This document shows positions 1 to 12,086 of a DNA stretch of 64,000 bases, piece by piece. The notes beneath the pieces were generated by a model. That model saw only the letters and a program-made list of their open reading frames with translations. It did no database searches and was not told where the DNA came from. Within the stretch, counting starts at the first letter, position 1. The number at the start of each line of letters is the position of its first letter. The position numbers and the translations under genes are program-made. The stretch spans positions 581,983 through 645,982 of the forward strand of contig NMRA01000050.1 of assembly GCA_002633005.1 (NCBI GenBank). Direction: 5' to 3'. The DNA is from Phoronis australis. Its lineage: Eukaryota; Phoronida; Phoronidae.

Positions 1-55
1 ATTTACGAGTGGATATCGACCCTGATTATTTTTTAAGCTTACAACTAAGAAACCT

Positions 56-1145
56 GGGCCCGGTCTCCAATCTCCGTACTCAGACTCGAATCATGCTCAA
101 ACTCACACTTCATACTCAACTCGAGTACAGACTCAGCTTTGGTGTATTCAATGTCATACTCGAAAAATCTGTACTCGAAATTTCGAGCACGTACTCAGTT
201 TTCGAGTGTACTCGAACTGAAGTGTATCTCATCCATATTTCGAGTACGATTTTGAGTAAAAATTCGGAGTCTATGCTCAAATTTCAAGTTTGGTATGGCA
301 GTGTGCTTGAAATCGTACTCGAAAATAAATACGAGCNNNNNNNNNNNNNNNNNNNNNNNNNNNNNNNNNNNNNNNNNNNNNNNNNNNNNNNNNNNNNNNN
401 NNNNNNNNNNNNNNNNNNNNNNNNNNNNNNNNNNNNNNNNNNNNNNNNNNNNNNNNNNNNNNNNNNNNNNNNNNNNNNNNNNNNNNNNNNNNNNNNNNNN
501 NNNNNNNNNNNNNNNNNNNNNNNNNNNNNNNNNNNNNNNNNNNNNNNNNNNNNNNNNNNNNNNNNNNNNNNNNNNNNNNNNNNNNNNNNNNNNNNNNNNN
601 NNNNNNNNNNNNNNNNNNNNNNNNNNNNNNNNNNNNNNNNNNNNNNNNNNNNNNNNNNNNNNNNNNNNNNNNNNNNNNNNNNNNNNNNNNNNNNNNNNNN
701 NNNNNNNNNNNNNNNNNNNNNNNNNNNNNNNNNNNNNNNNNNNNNNNNNNNNNNNNNNNNNNNNNNNNNNNNNNNNNNNNNNNNNNNNNNNNNNNNNNNN
801 NNNNNNNNNNNNNNNNNNNNNNNNNNNNNNNNNNNNNNNNNNNNNNNNNNNNNNNNNNNNNNNNNNNNNNNNNNNNNNNNNNNNNNNNNNNNNNNNNNNN
901 NNNNNNNNNNNNNNNNNNNNNNNNNNNNNNNNNNNNNNNNCGCGGCTTTGCGTGATTTTGCATTTCACATCATAAAGAGTTCCATAGCAACTCGAGTATG
1001 AGTGTCAGATTTGAGTACGTTTGGAGTCTACTCGAAATACGACATTAGATACGCTTTTTTGAGTACGACTCCAGTGAGCACGATTTTGAGTATGAAATCT
1101 CGAGTATGAGTATGAGTCTGAGTACGGAGATTGGAGACCGGGCCC
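56..1145. mobile_element. TIR DNA transposon with CGAGT-rich subterminal repeats (gapped)
   Basis: The left terminus (56-87) is repeated as an inverted, essentially perfect 32-bp copy at 1114-1145, starting GGGCCCGGTCTCC. Just inside both ends the motif ACTCGA/CGAGTA is repeated many times. The interior is lost in the N gap (337-940), so coding content is unknown. The right end reads GGGCCCTG outward, reminiscent of hAT CAGGG-type ends, but no target-site duplication is evident. Confidence 0.75.
337..940. other. Assembly gap (604 N)
   Basis: A run of n within the first transposon, probably because its repetitive interior could not be assembled. Any frame across it is meaningless. Confidence 0.98.
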
Positions 1146-3425
1146 GGGCCCTGGTTTCCACTGTTAGTCACAAACCATGTAAGTAGAGCATTATAATTTC
1201 GATAATTGCCATAGCCAACAAAACTTTCAAATAGGCTACTATTTGAGAATGACCCAGACTGAATTCTAGACGTCTATACCGGGCAAGAAACTTGAGAAAT
1301 AACATAATGATGTATTGTTGATTAAATGACATAGTTATCAGCCAAGAAAATATCCCACACTTCAGTGTCTGGGGTGATAAATATTGAACTGTTGTCGGCA
1401 AAACTGCTTGAACTCATAATATCAGCAACAGATTACAGGTTCAAAAATCTCAGTCGTCAACATGGTAAGCACATAACGTAATTTCGCTGAGATAGACAGT
1501 CCCGAATATCCAGCTCACCTACTTCAGCTGGACAAAATTTCTGAGCAAACCACAAGTTGTCGTATGGCAGATTGCATGAAATTTCACGCCCACATACAGT
1601 GAGAAATTAATTTTATATTTGCATCTTTGCTCTTTTGATAGGCAGCACCCAGTGTTCTCCACATCTGAAAACCTAAACAGGTCGCACACATAAAAACTGC
1701 AACGTGCCGGAACTGCGCGGCGGTCAACGTTCTCCATAAGCTAGTGTGCACCTCATTTTTACCCACGCATTTTAATGGTAATGCACAGTAGAGCAAACAA
1801 ATAACTGTTTGTTCAACTTTTTATTTTTAAAAGATGGATTTATTTACAAACATATCACATAACCCATTTGTTTAGTCAATGACTTTGAAATGGAAATCTA
1901 CAGACGTGTTTGAACCAGTATAGGGAAATACTTTACTCAATAATTGTGATGTCAATGTCAACTACGTACAAAAAGTCTAACACAGAAGTGAACTTTTTTC
2001 ACAAAGTAGACAGTCCCAGTGAAGTGTCTGTGTAAAGCCAGTCAAATTTTTGTCTTGATAGCAGAGTCTACGTTTTCCCTCAGTCTGTAAGTGTAATGTC
2101 TTGCACAGCATTCTTATAGTCTGAATTCGGTGTTCTGAAGCTGGTACATTAAATTTTTGAACAACCAAAAACTGCACAATATGCGAGTCTTCTCTCATGC
2201 TCATGAATACAAAGTAGAGTAAACAAAACCATTTACGTGAGTTTCCCATCTACCTGGACAGGAGTGTTAAAGCCTGTTGATAACAACCAATATTTCTAAA
2301 AAGATATCAACCGGATTATCAAACGCTTGCAACTACGGAATTCCCATAATTTTCAGGATAGTCACAAACTCATTCTTCCAGATGAAAAACATCTCGACTC
2401 AAGTTAGAGTGAATTGTATTCATTTGTATTGCCGATGTCTGACATTGTCGGCAAAAATTCGGTTCATCATTCGTGACATGGATATGTGCGATTCGTTGAC
2501 CGAGCTCGGCAATATCACCACCATCCGGACCTGGATTCTGTCGTATCTGCATCTGAGTCAATATCAGTCTCTGAAACATCTCCTGGTTTTTAAAATAATC
2601 CTTAGGCTTAGCGGTCCTTCGACTTCCCGCGGCAGACGACATTTCTAAGTATGTAGAATGCGCATGTCAATCGGTAACAGAAGCGTAAGGACCACGCTAG
2701 GTAAACAAGACTCTGGGAGATTACGCGAGATATTACCGTGTGATTTCAATGAGAGCACGTGATTTTGGCTACAATTTCTCAGTGCGAGACATATATTTTG
2801 AACTTTACTCAGTGACGTCACCCACTGACCCAAGTCTTGGAATACTCCCCCGAAACCGCAAACGTACCACACAGCCACTATCGCAGTTGAATTTGCGAAC
2901 GGCTTGGCAGAATTTTAGAGGGAGTATGCGCCACAGATATAATGTTCATGCTGCCAACGAAACTCCTTACAAGGCAATGAGATGAACTCGGTCAATCTCA
3001 ATGGGTGCCACCAAAAGTAACCAATAATATTCATCTAAGTGAGAAATACACAAACAACCAATGAGAACCATCAAGAAAAGTTACATGCAAATGTTTGTTG
3101 AGACTGGTATCGGTAAAGTCTGTGACGTGAGGCCCACGAATTATTGAAAAATGTGCTACGAAAACCAAAATTCTGGCCTCCCAAAAGACGGCCGTTGTAT
3201 AAACTGCTACGCAACGGTGTCTTTGCTGACAACATAAACTTCGCAGAACTAACCACCGAGCCTTAATAATTTTCAATGGGTAATATGATCAGTTGCTCGC
3301 CGAACACAAAAAGGCGACCAAAAAGCGAATATGCCTAACGTAACGATCCGCGACTTTCTTACCGGACTGTACCTCCAGTGAGCACGTAGCGGATTAGGCC
3401 TATAGGTAGCACTGGGCCTTTGTTT
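1146..3425. other. Intergenic stretch
   Basis: Apart from the frame at 2370-2642 I see no supported gene. A short minus-strand open piece near 1590-1462 (NLPYDNLWFAQKFCPAEVGE) is protein-like but lacks a clear acceptor. The stretch 3248-3305 resembles 9146-9210 in the same orientation, so it is probably another repeat fragment. Confidence 0.3.
2370..2642 (-). CDS. Unrecognised coding-like open frame (90 codons)
   Basis: An ATG-initiated frame of 90 residues on the minus strand starts MSSAAGSRRTAKPKDYFKNQ and ends FHLEE before TGA. It has mixed, protein-like composition, a CxxC pair (NFCRQCQ) and a CpG-rich 5' flank, which favour it over the overlapping plus-strand frame. I see no good splice donor and recognise no family. 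It could be a small gene, a first exon or part of an old retroelement. NPGP occurs in it, but not in a full 2A context. Confidence 0.35.
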   Translation of the reverse strand: MSSAAGSRRTAKPKDYFKNQEMFQRLILTQMQIRQNPGPDGGDIAELGQRIAHIHVTNDEPNFCRQCQTSAIQMNTIHSNLSRDVFHLEE

Positions 3426-5067
3426 TAAGGAGCATGCCACCCAAAAAACAACCTAATCTGAATCAATTAAGATCGAGTAGTTCTACTCCATATCGACACG
3501 TACAGTTGCGTTACCTGACACCTGACGGCAGACGGAGGTGTTCAAATTATCCAATGACGTCATCGGTTTCACACGCAGTCTGTTCAGCAGTTCACAACAC
3601 GGGTTACTGGTGTCAGCTTATCGCTTGAAGTCATCGTTTAACACCAATAAATCATCAAACTTCGATGTAAAACCCTTAAAAATACACCGAGTTCTCATAA
3701 AAACGTGTTGTTTTATTTGGCTCTTACGGATTTATTGGTATTTGGACACACCGTAGCCTACAAAGTTCAGCAGGCCAATAAGGTCCATAGCAGGAGTTTG
3801 GGGTCTGTTCGGAGATAATTTTGAAGTATTTTCCATGAGATACAGACATGAGAACCTAGATCTGTGTTGTTTAGACTTGTGATTTTTTGAGTTCTAAACA
3901 CAAAACGCTTGTTATCCTGGCCAGTGGCTCGGAGCTCGATAGGCCCGTCGCGGCCGGCCGGATTGACTCGTTATCCCGAACTGATCAGACATCACGAACA
4001 TAAACCAGTCAAAGTTCAGTGGAAACTAAACTTCCAGTCAAGAAAATACTATATTAGTGAGCCAAAGTAATGTGCACGGGATTATGTTGGTGAATTACCA
4101 CGAAACTGCAAATCTACTTACTCGTCGGGGGCCGCGAATTCAAGTTCCGCTTTGGCCACAGCACCGTCAGGGCAAAAGTTGTGCATTGACAATCATTATT
4201 TGAGTAATGTAAATGTAAATAAAGATTCCCCTCGCTGTGGGATGGAAATCGAGTTGTTTCACAACAGTTTCTGCCACTAAATTAGCTGAACTCACGCGGC
4301 CTCGGTGTCCCGTCAATTAGTTTTATTGCACCTAAAGCCGGTAACGATTTATTCATTGCTGGCTTCTCAAATCATTTACACTCACGAACACTCCAAAGGC
4401 ATTACAAATTGCATCTAATGAGACAGACTTTGTTTCAGTTTCAGTATTGGTTAGGAGAGAATAATTCATTTTGAAACAGAACGCTCAGTAATAAACGCCA
4501 ACATGGCAACTCGCAATCCCGACTTAGGACGAGCTAGAGCTCATCAGTCCCGACTTCACTGGTGGATCGTTAAGTTTTACAGGCTATCAATTCGAACAGG
4601 AATACAGTGATGAAGAAATACTAGAGAGGCACTGTGAACAAGCTCAGACAACGGAACGTATGGAGTTATTTGGTAAGCCGGCATTCGTCAGGCACAGTCG
4701 ACGTCTGCAGGCCACAGACACGGAGATGTTTCACGGCCTCATACTTGCTATTTACGGCGTACATTTCATTCTTCACTACCATGAGCCACTTCCTAAACAT
4801 TTCGGACTCCCGCGAAAGTAAAATAAAAACGATATATCTGCTTTCCTCGCAGCTGCTTAGTTCGGACAAGCGGGAACGATGCACCGTAATATAGCCGCAT
4901 TCACTCTGCATATGAACCATTGACGTCGCTAGCGTCGTTTCTCACCTTCCTCACAGGTTAACGCGACACCTCTTGGCAAGGTAAGGTCGACCGTATGCGA
5001 GGCAAGTGGATATAGACCGATTAAGACGGCAAAAAAGACTAATTAAATCGGGTGGCATTCTCCTTTA
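3426..5067 (-). mobile_element. THAP-bearing TIR transposon, copy 1 (decayed)
   Basis: It begins TAAGGAGCATGCCACCC and ends with the inverse, GGGTGGCATTCTCCTTTA. It is collinear in inverted orientation with 9450-11093 along the full 1.64 kb. A THAP zinc-finger remnant is read on the minus strand (about 4885-4666): CIVPACPN, RKWLMVVKN and EAVKHLRVC are visible, but in different frames, and the CxxH is destroyed. THAP domains are the DNA-binding part of P-element-like and Kolobok-like transposases. I see no intact transposase. Confidence 0.8.
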
Positions 5068-5143
5068 AGTTCAATTGACTATGACTAGTTGTTCGAGATG
5101 AATAGAAAAGATAATTGAGAGATTATTTTCACGCCGCGTTACA

Positions 5144-5530
5144 CCATAGACCGTATACTTTCAATGGACGAAATCTGTGCTGTTTCGCACAAGCCCTTAC
5201 GTCTGGCGACACCTGGCGTACGTTCAATAACGGCTAGGACCTAGCTAAAATCTAGCTAAAGGCACCTGTTCTCACTTAAAATACATGGCAATATCTCGTG
5301 TAATCTCGCGAAATCTTGCTTTTTAGCGAGGTCCTAGCGTTACTGAACGGGAGGCTGGCTAAATTATCTGGTGTCATTTCCGACAAGTACGTCGTCTGCT
5401 AATCATAGTCGGCTGCTATGTGGCCGGTAGTTCGGCCACACAGGTGAAATGCAAAGGCGTTAGCTTCCATAGCGTACGGAGACCCCATAATCCGCTGTGG
5501 GAGAAAAACCTTTCAAAGGATAGCGATTCA
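5144..5530 (+). pseudogene. THAP-transposon 5' fragment
   Basis: It shares an extended sequence with 25372-25620, from ACCATAG and TACTTTCAATGGACGAAATC through ATTATCTGGTG to a THAP N-terminal exon. Here the exon reads VGCYVAGSSATQ then GVSFHSVRRPHNPLWEKN; the second zinc-binding Cys is Ser, so the finger is broken. A small MITE interrupts the copy at 5218-5352. A related end in inverted orientation is at about 8930-9095, so 5144-9095 may be one roughly 4-kb element. Confidence 0.65.
5218..5352. mobile_element. Short MITE with imperfect TIRs
   Basis: GTTCAATAACGGCTAGGACC at the left faces its near inverse at 5328-5350 (ending GTTACTGAACGG). The undisturbed sequence at 25372-25620 lacks this block and reads straight through CTGGC, which flanks the insert on both sides here, suggesting a 5-bp target duplication. 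Confidence 0.65.
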
Positions 5531-8500
5531 CAAACTCCTGTTCTTTAGAGGAACTTCAGCCATAGCCTAGTGCTCGAATTAACCAAATTAGTCATCTTCA
5601 CTGGCCCTAATCTGGAGGTTACTATATCGTTTCGTTGGGTTTGGATCATCGACTTAGCCGATTTATAAATCCGTGAACAAATAAATTGAATGCTAGTAAA
5701 ACCTTTAACTTCAATAAAGATCACATTAATAGACCAGAAATAACTAATTTGCCTTTCCGAAATCTATCTCACAATTCAACAGCAGATTATACACTCATTT
5801 CATGTCGAATATATGCCGTACAAAATCTCTCGACTGCAGTCAATGAAAATGCAACCAAATTCTTTGAAAACATTGAACAGGAACACCAGAGGGATGTGAC
5901 GGTTGTTTTTATTCTCCAATGTTAAATTTTTGTAAGTGGACGGTTTTTAAATTTCTACCTTAAAAGGTTCCTGAAGTACAACATGCATTTTTAATATAAT
6001 TTAGTTGATGAATAAAGTTCATATCAAAAATCAAATCTTTGTTCCTCTTTCACATTTTTTGTAAACAACGTTTTTCCGATGTTTATTCCTATTGGCTAAC
6101 GCACGTCTGACGTCACTGAGGCTGTACTGTGGGTGAAGGGCAATAAGATAAATCAAGCTTATTATGTATATAGCTCATTGAGTGAATGCCTTTCGGCTAC
6201 AGAACTGTGCTTAATGTGTATAATTCGTATGCGATCTCGGCTCCCAAAAGTTTACTGCAGTGTAGTGTTGACTATTAGTGGAACGATTCCGTTCTCGGCA
6301 AGGGCCAGAAAGGGCCGCAACTGCATAGCCTTGCCTTGGCGTAAGCTGTATAGCAAATATACAGCGGCCGTTGCACCGACGTGGGAAAAACTGATCAAAT
6401 AAAATCTGACACAAAATTAGTGTCATTAAAAATTGCACTCTTCCTTGAGTAAGCTAAATTATTTAATGGTGTTGAAAAAACTTGGCGTTCTGCCATTCAC
6501 TCTGCTTCTAAAATTTGGGTGCGTTCTTTAAGGTCGGCTTTCGGCGCCAACACCTGTTGCCTTATTCAGTTATTGGCCAGTTTCGTTCTCCGAGTTGTTC
6601 TTCCAAGTACAACAAGCGATCGAACTGTTCTTCAAAGTTGAGTTCATGTCACAACAAGTTATTAGCGCCGATTTCATTTCCTTACACGTTTTTAGTATTT
6701 TAATACCACGATACCGAATTTCATAAAAAATTTTGCTCCTGCGAAGCTGTCATCATTTCCCGACAGATGTCGCAAAATTTGAAGAAATAGCACGTGTTGA
6801 GCATACTGTTTTCGTTGTTACAAAAGGCTGAGAATTATGAAATAAAATAACGTTTAGTTGATTGTTTTTCACTTAAATGGCTCCAGAGGGCAAGTTTAGT
6901 GTCCGTTGACACCCAGAAATTTGCACGCTTCAGTGCCAGTTTAGAGCTCTGCATGTTGATGTAAGTTTCGCCACGAGGTGACGAACAGAACTACCCGGTG
7001 TGTGAAATTTCGGAGTCTAACGGAGCTCAACATAGTGCTACTGATTGTATTTTGAAGATAGTCTTCATACAGCTAGCTGGCTGGCTTGGCCCTGGGATGA
7101 ATCAAAAGTCACAGGAAAGAAAAACGAAAAAGGTTGTGAGTATGCACATGTTGATCTGTCGACTAGACTATGTATTCGCACGGCTAATGACCTATATCTC
7201 TTTGTGCTGTACAGCCTCAGTGACGTCACGAAAAACAACGCTTGCAGTGGGGCTTTACAGAACTAATAATTTTTTACTTTTCACAGTAAAAAAGAAAAAT
7301 ACTGTGCACTATTTAGCAATATGTGGATGCCAGTAACCAACCTTTATACTTTAAAAATTCATATCAAAATGCTGAAACATGTAGTTCAGGCCTCTTTTAA
7401 GTCCTAACATTTCCAAACTTAAGCCTTTCAAACGAACGTTTATGACAAAAACAAAATTCTTCAACCAGTTTAATTTGTAAAGTCCTATGCCACCTGTAGG
7501 GTACATAAGGAGCCAATCCCACTCCTAATGAAACAAAAGGGTCCCGAGCATAAAGGATACTTGCCCTTCTGAAATATTACCGTGTTCGCCTTAATAAGCA
7601 ACCAGGGCGCTTAGAAAAATCCGCTTCAGGAAAGCGGGCGCTCATTATAGCCCAAAAATGGTTGAAACCCAGTCTCCGAAACAGGTGAAATCGTAAGATA
7701 CAATTCATCAAATTTACGCTCTGTGACGCATCTGTAACCTATGACAGTTTCTACAAAACTACAGTGTATTGCTATCAAACTTTGTTGTAAACTTATGAGC
7801 ACTTTTCAGAAAATCCCACTGCCAAAAATTGCCATGAATACGGTTTCAAGCTCCTCAGCCTGATTTAATTATTTATTAATAAACCATAAAAATGGTTCGA
7901 AGTGATCAGTGCAATGGGCCCACATGCACTGCCTGCTCATGTCTGGTAAAATGTGTATCATGCAGCTCCTGATTTAAACAAAGGTCTCGTTTTTTTAATT
8001 TTGGTCCGGTATAAATAATGCCACAGACCTGGAAATCCAGTGAAACACTTCTACCTTACAAATCTGACAATCCCTAGACTAAGAAAATTGAGCATCTGTC
8101 AAAAGATACTAATGATAAAATTCCGGTGATGATAATCACTCACTTTGTTTATTTACTTCACCTACACAATTTGATATAGTTGGTAAAATGAAGCCCATTC
8201 AAGTAAGTACCATGTGGGTCCCACTGCCAATCCAATATATGATAGAACCCAACAAGCTCAAGCTGCAGTCAAATCAGGAAGAGCATAAATAAGGAAATTC
8301 ACTGTATCAACAGATCGGCCAAGTAAGAATAAGATACAAAGGGTTGCTACAGTGCACACGGGCACGATACTTGGTCTATTATTTTTCCGCCGTAAATGCA
8401 TGAATGAATCAGATCACCAATGGCGCAAAGTTTTCGAAAACAGCTCGCTTCTTAGGGAGTCCTGTTACTGCTCTATTTGTTTTCAAAACTTTGTTGTGTT

Positions 8501-8929
8501 ACATTTTATTTATTTTATGTTCAACTCAATGAAACCACTTAATATGAATGCATTCAACACAATTAATTCATTGTAAAAACCAAAAGTTATGCTCTATCAA
8601 CATTAGACAAAATCAGTACATCCCTTTCTTAAAAAATGGGTTAAAAGTTAGAAACAAAGGACACAAGTTTCCATCATTTGTACGTCGACTTTTGACATTG
8701 ATGTTGGGAACATCAGTCTGGAGACAGCAACACGGAATCGTACGAAGGCGATGATTTTCAAAATATGATTCGTTTTCGTTGTATGTCTTTTTCCCTATGG
8801 TTCAGGGTTACTTCTGAAGATTGAATTTTGTAATTAATTACCAGTAGCATTGCCAAAAGAACTCACAATACCAACACTTCTACTATTGGAAGATTTTGAA
8901 CAGCGTTTCAATGCCGAAACTATTATTTT
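5531..8929. other. Stretch without a recognisable gene
   Basis: I find no exon, RNA gene or clear repeat boundary. Short open frames (for example 6133-6402 and 6998-7336) overlap frames on the other strand and have no domain. It may be the decayed interior of the element whose ends lie at 5144 and 9095. Confidence 0.3.
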
Positions 8930-9095
8930 TTTCGTTGTGCTGGACAGTAAAGTAGATGCGAGAATTTCCCGTCAAAATGCACTAACCGGAAACTGCACCA
9001 GATAATTTAGGAGCGTGGCAGCGCCTCTTGGCTAGCACAAAAGTAAATGTCGGAGTTGCGAACCTGTTGTCTAAAATCTATGGTTACACTATGGT
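8930..9095 (-). repeat. Inverted end of the THAP-element family
   Basis: Reverse-complemented, this reads ACCATAGATTT, then CAACTCCGACATTTACTTT, then TAAATTATCTGGTGCAGTTT, aligning with the 5' part of 25372-25620 and 5144-5400. No THAP codons remain. Confidence 0.5.
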
Positions 9096-9449
9096 TGACT
9101 AGCGGCCCAGTCTGCTACTTGAGTGAGACCGGTGCGTAGACTGTCCGCAACTGACCACTTAGCCTTTATTCAGTTTCAATGGACTATGGCCAGTTGCTAT
9201 CAAGCGTAATTTGAACCAGTGAAGACCTCATCAATGACGTCTTTTTCACAAAGTAGGCCCTATATTTTGAAACTGGTTGCGGGATTTTCAAAAAGGAAGC
9301 AGGATTTTTAAACAGAACATGGGACATTAAACAGGACGCGCGTTCAGCCAAACAGGAAGCTGCAACACGTTTAAAGTGGTGGTGGAGAACACTGGCACCT
9401 ACTTAGGTCAGTAATAATAGTGTGTCCAGTTTATAGTACTTGAAGTCCA

Positions 9450-11093
9450 TAAAGGAGAATGCTACCCGATTTAATTAGTCTTGTTTACCGTCTTAATCGG
9501 TCTATATCCACATCGCCTCTTATAAGGTCGACCTCACCTTGCCGAGACGTGTCGCGTTAACCTGTGAGGAAGGTGCAAAACGACGCACCGACGTCAGTGG
9601 TTCGTCTGAAGAGTGAATGCCGCTATATTGCAGTGCATCGTTCCGACTTGTCCGAACTATGAAGCTGCGAAGAAAGCGCGTATATTGTTTTTTCGACTTC
9701 CTTGAGAGCCCTAAATGCTTAGGAAGTGGCTTGTGATAGTGAAGAATGAAAGGTACGCTGTTAATACCAAGTATGAGGCCGTGAAACATCTCCATGTCTG
9801 TAGCCGGCATTTCGTCGACAGGGATTTCTCCGACGAATTCCGGCTTACCAAAGAACTATCCATATGTTCCGTTGCCTGTGAGTGTTCACGGCACATCTCT
9901 AGTATTTCTTGATCAGTTCTACCTGATAGTCTGTGAAACCTAATGATCCGACCCTTGAAGTCTTCGTTGGAGGAGCTCTTGAATTAGTTGACATTGGCGC
10001 CGGGCGAGTTCCCATGAAGACGTTTATTATTCTGCATTCTGTTTCGAAATGAATTATTCTCTTCCTAACCAATGCTTATATGAAACTGGACCAAAGTCTG
10101 TCTCATTAGATACAATTTGTAATGCCTTGGAGTGCTCATGAGTGCAAACGTTTTGAAAAGCCAGAAATGAATAAACTACTGCATTATGCCGGCTTTTGAT
10201 GCCGGCAACAAAGGTACGGGCACCGAGGCCATGTGAGCACATTCTAATTCAGTGTTTGCTGACAGAAAGCTGTTGTGAAACAATGACTCAATTTTATATG
10301 CTATTGTCACATGTTAAGGGAATCTTTATTTAGAAAATAAATACAAATACATTATTCAAATCATTATTACTGTACAACCTTTGCCCCGACGGTCTGTGGA
10401 AGGGGAACCCGACTTCGCACCCCCCGACAAGTCAGTAGATTTTCAGTTCGTGGCTAATTCACATAAATAATTACCTGCACATTATTTCTTTGGCTCAATA
10501 TTATAGTCTTTTCGTGACTGGAGTTTTAGTTTCCAACTCAAGCTGGTTAATGTTCGTGCCAGTCCCGGCGGCCGCAACGAGCCTGATCAGGTTCCGAGCC
10601 ACTGGCCGAGATAATAAGCGTTTTGTGTGTTTAGAACTCAAAAAATCACATGTATAAACAACACTAGGTTCTCCTGTCTGTATTTCACAGAAGAATACTT
10701 CGAATTTATCTCCGAACAAACCCCCAACTCCTGCTACGGACCATGGTAAATTGGCGTGCTGAACTTTGTAGGGTACGGTGTGTCCAAATACCAGTAAATC
10801 CATAACAGCGAAATAAAACGAAGTCAGTGTATTTTTAAGGGTTTTACATCGAAGTTTAATTGATGATTTATTGGTGTTAAACGATGAATTCAAGCGATAA
10901 GCTGACACAACTAACCCGTGTTGTGAACTGCTGAACAGAATGGGTGTGAAACCAATTATGTCATTGGATAATTTCAACACCTCCAATTGCCGTCAGGTGT
11001 CAGGTAACGCAACCGAATGTGCCGTTACAGAGTACAACTACTTGATCTAAATTGATACAAAATAGGTTGTTTTTTGGGTGGCATTCTCCTTTA
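9450..11093 (+). mobile_element. THAP-bearing TIR transposon, copy 2 (decayed)
   Basis: It has the same TIRs as copy 1 and opposite orientation. On the plus strand (9634-9855) the THAP zinc finger is clearer: CIVPTCPN, then FFRLP, then LRKWLVIVKN and HVCSRHFVDRDFSDEF, giving C-x3-C ... W ... C-x2-H-F. A stop lies after FFRLP, so it is not translatable as one domain. The 161-codon minus-strand frame at 10501-10986 runs antisense to the THAP and I do not call it a gene. Confidence 0.8.
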
Positions 11094-11917
11094 GATTGCA
11101 TTATGAGATAACCAAACAAGGGCAAATACCCAGTGGTTATTTCTAGTCACCAAATTAGGCAATTGCCACAAACTACTGAACTGTGTAAAGTAACTTGCCA
11201 GGAGGCAGGGGAATTCCCTGCTCATTTTTGAAAGCCAATATCTACCAAGAACCTATTCTGGACTACAGTAACTAAATTCCTTGAAAACAACACTAGAGTG
11301 CAGCATGAATAAAGTTTCGATATTAGGCAAACATCATCCTCAAGTAAAATAGTCGGACAAAAATGTAACAGAATGTCCACTTTACATTACAGAGCATGAT
11401 GCAGGGTCTGTCAACTAAAAACTATCAAATATACAGTGTGTATGCGTCACCATTCGTATATAGTGTCCTCTCAGTATAGAAGGTTTGCATATGTATAGCT
11501 TCAAGTATTATGAGTTTGACATAGTCATTGTTATAATCAAAATCCTTGACCTGATAAAACCCTACTTGACGAATATCACACAAGGTGAAAAATTTGGACA
11601 ATCTTTTAAAACCCTACACTAGTCTCAGAGTAACTGAAATCTCTCTTCAATTCCCCACAACACTTAGAGCCAACATAGCAATCTGTCCATTGTTCAGTGA
11701 TTTTAATCAATTCAAAAAATTGCTAAAATGTTCAAATATTTTACAAAAGCGTCGTTTTGATAGCTGTTCACTACAAATCATGCTAATGACGATGACAAGT
11801 ATTTACCCGACGTTTCTCTCAGGAAATTTGACAACAAAATTCCACATGTCCATCATATGATGAGATAAATAGAAGAGCTTTACTGCATTTTTTATTATAG
11901 CCTTGGCTAGTACCTAC
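11094..11917. other. Stretch downstream of the last visible KLHL exon
   Basis: It should hold intron or further Kelch exons. I find no minus-strand open segment with splice sites and Kelch character. The plus-strand frame at 11585-11860 has no recognisable domain. Confidence 0.3.
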
Positions 11918-12086
11918 CAATGACACAAACTTTACAGCCTTGCACACGAGGATGGGGCAACTGAGTCAGTGTCTGGAGTTCATCTTTGCTCCAGTCAAAG
12001 ACAGACACGTCCAAGTAGTCAGGTGTTGAATCCCTGAAGCCAGCAAAGCAGACATGGTAAGGTACTTGACGACCTGGGATGGCTGA
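11918..12086 (-). CDS. KLHL exon: first Kelch blade
   Basis: The acceptor is TTGCAG and the donor ATTG|GTAGGT; phase 0 to 1. It encodes VPYHVCFAGFRD, DVSVFDWSKDELQTLTQLPH and PRVQGCKVCVIG, with the spacing of a Kelch repeat: hydrophobic strand plus Gly, an aromatic/W strand, then L-P-x-P-R. The next exon should open with the second base of a Gly codon; I could not find it. Confidence 0.82.

Noticed and set aside
9-1001. 330-codon frame across the N gap
   Set aside because: Most of it is unknown bases; the flanks are transposon subterminal repeats.
2540-2575. NPGP tetrapeptide as a 2A ribosome-skipping site
   Set aside because: The residues before it (QIRQ) lack the D-V/I-E-x pattern required of 2A motifs; probably chance.
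10501-10986. 161-codon minus-strand frame
   Set aside because: It runs antisense to the THAP domain in a decayed transposon, and the matching part of the other copy (3434-3990) is broken into short frames.
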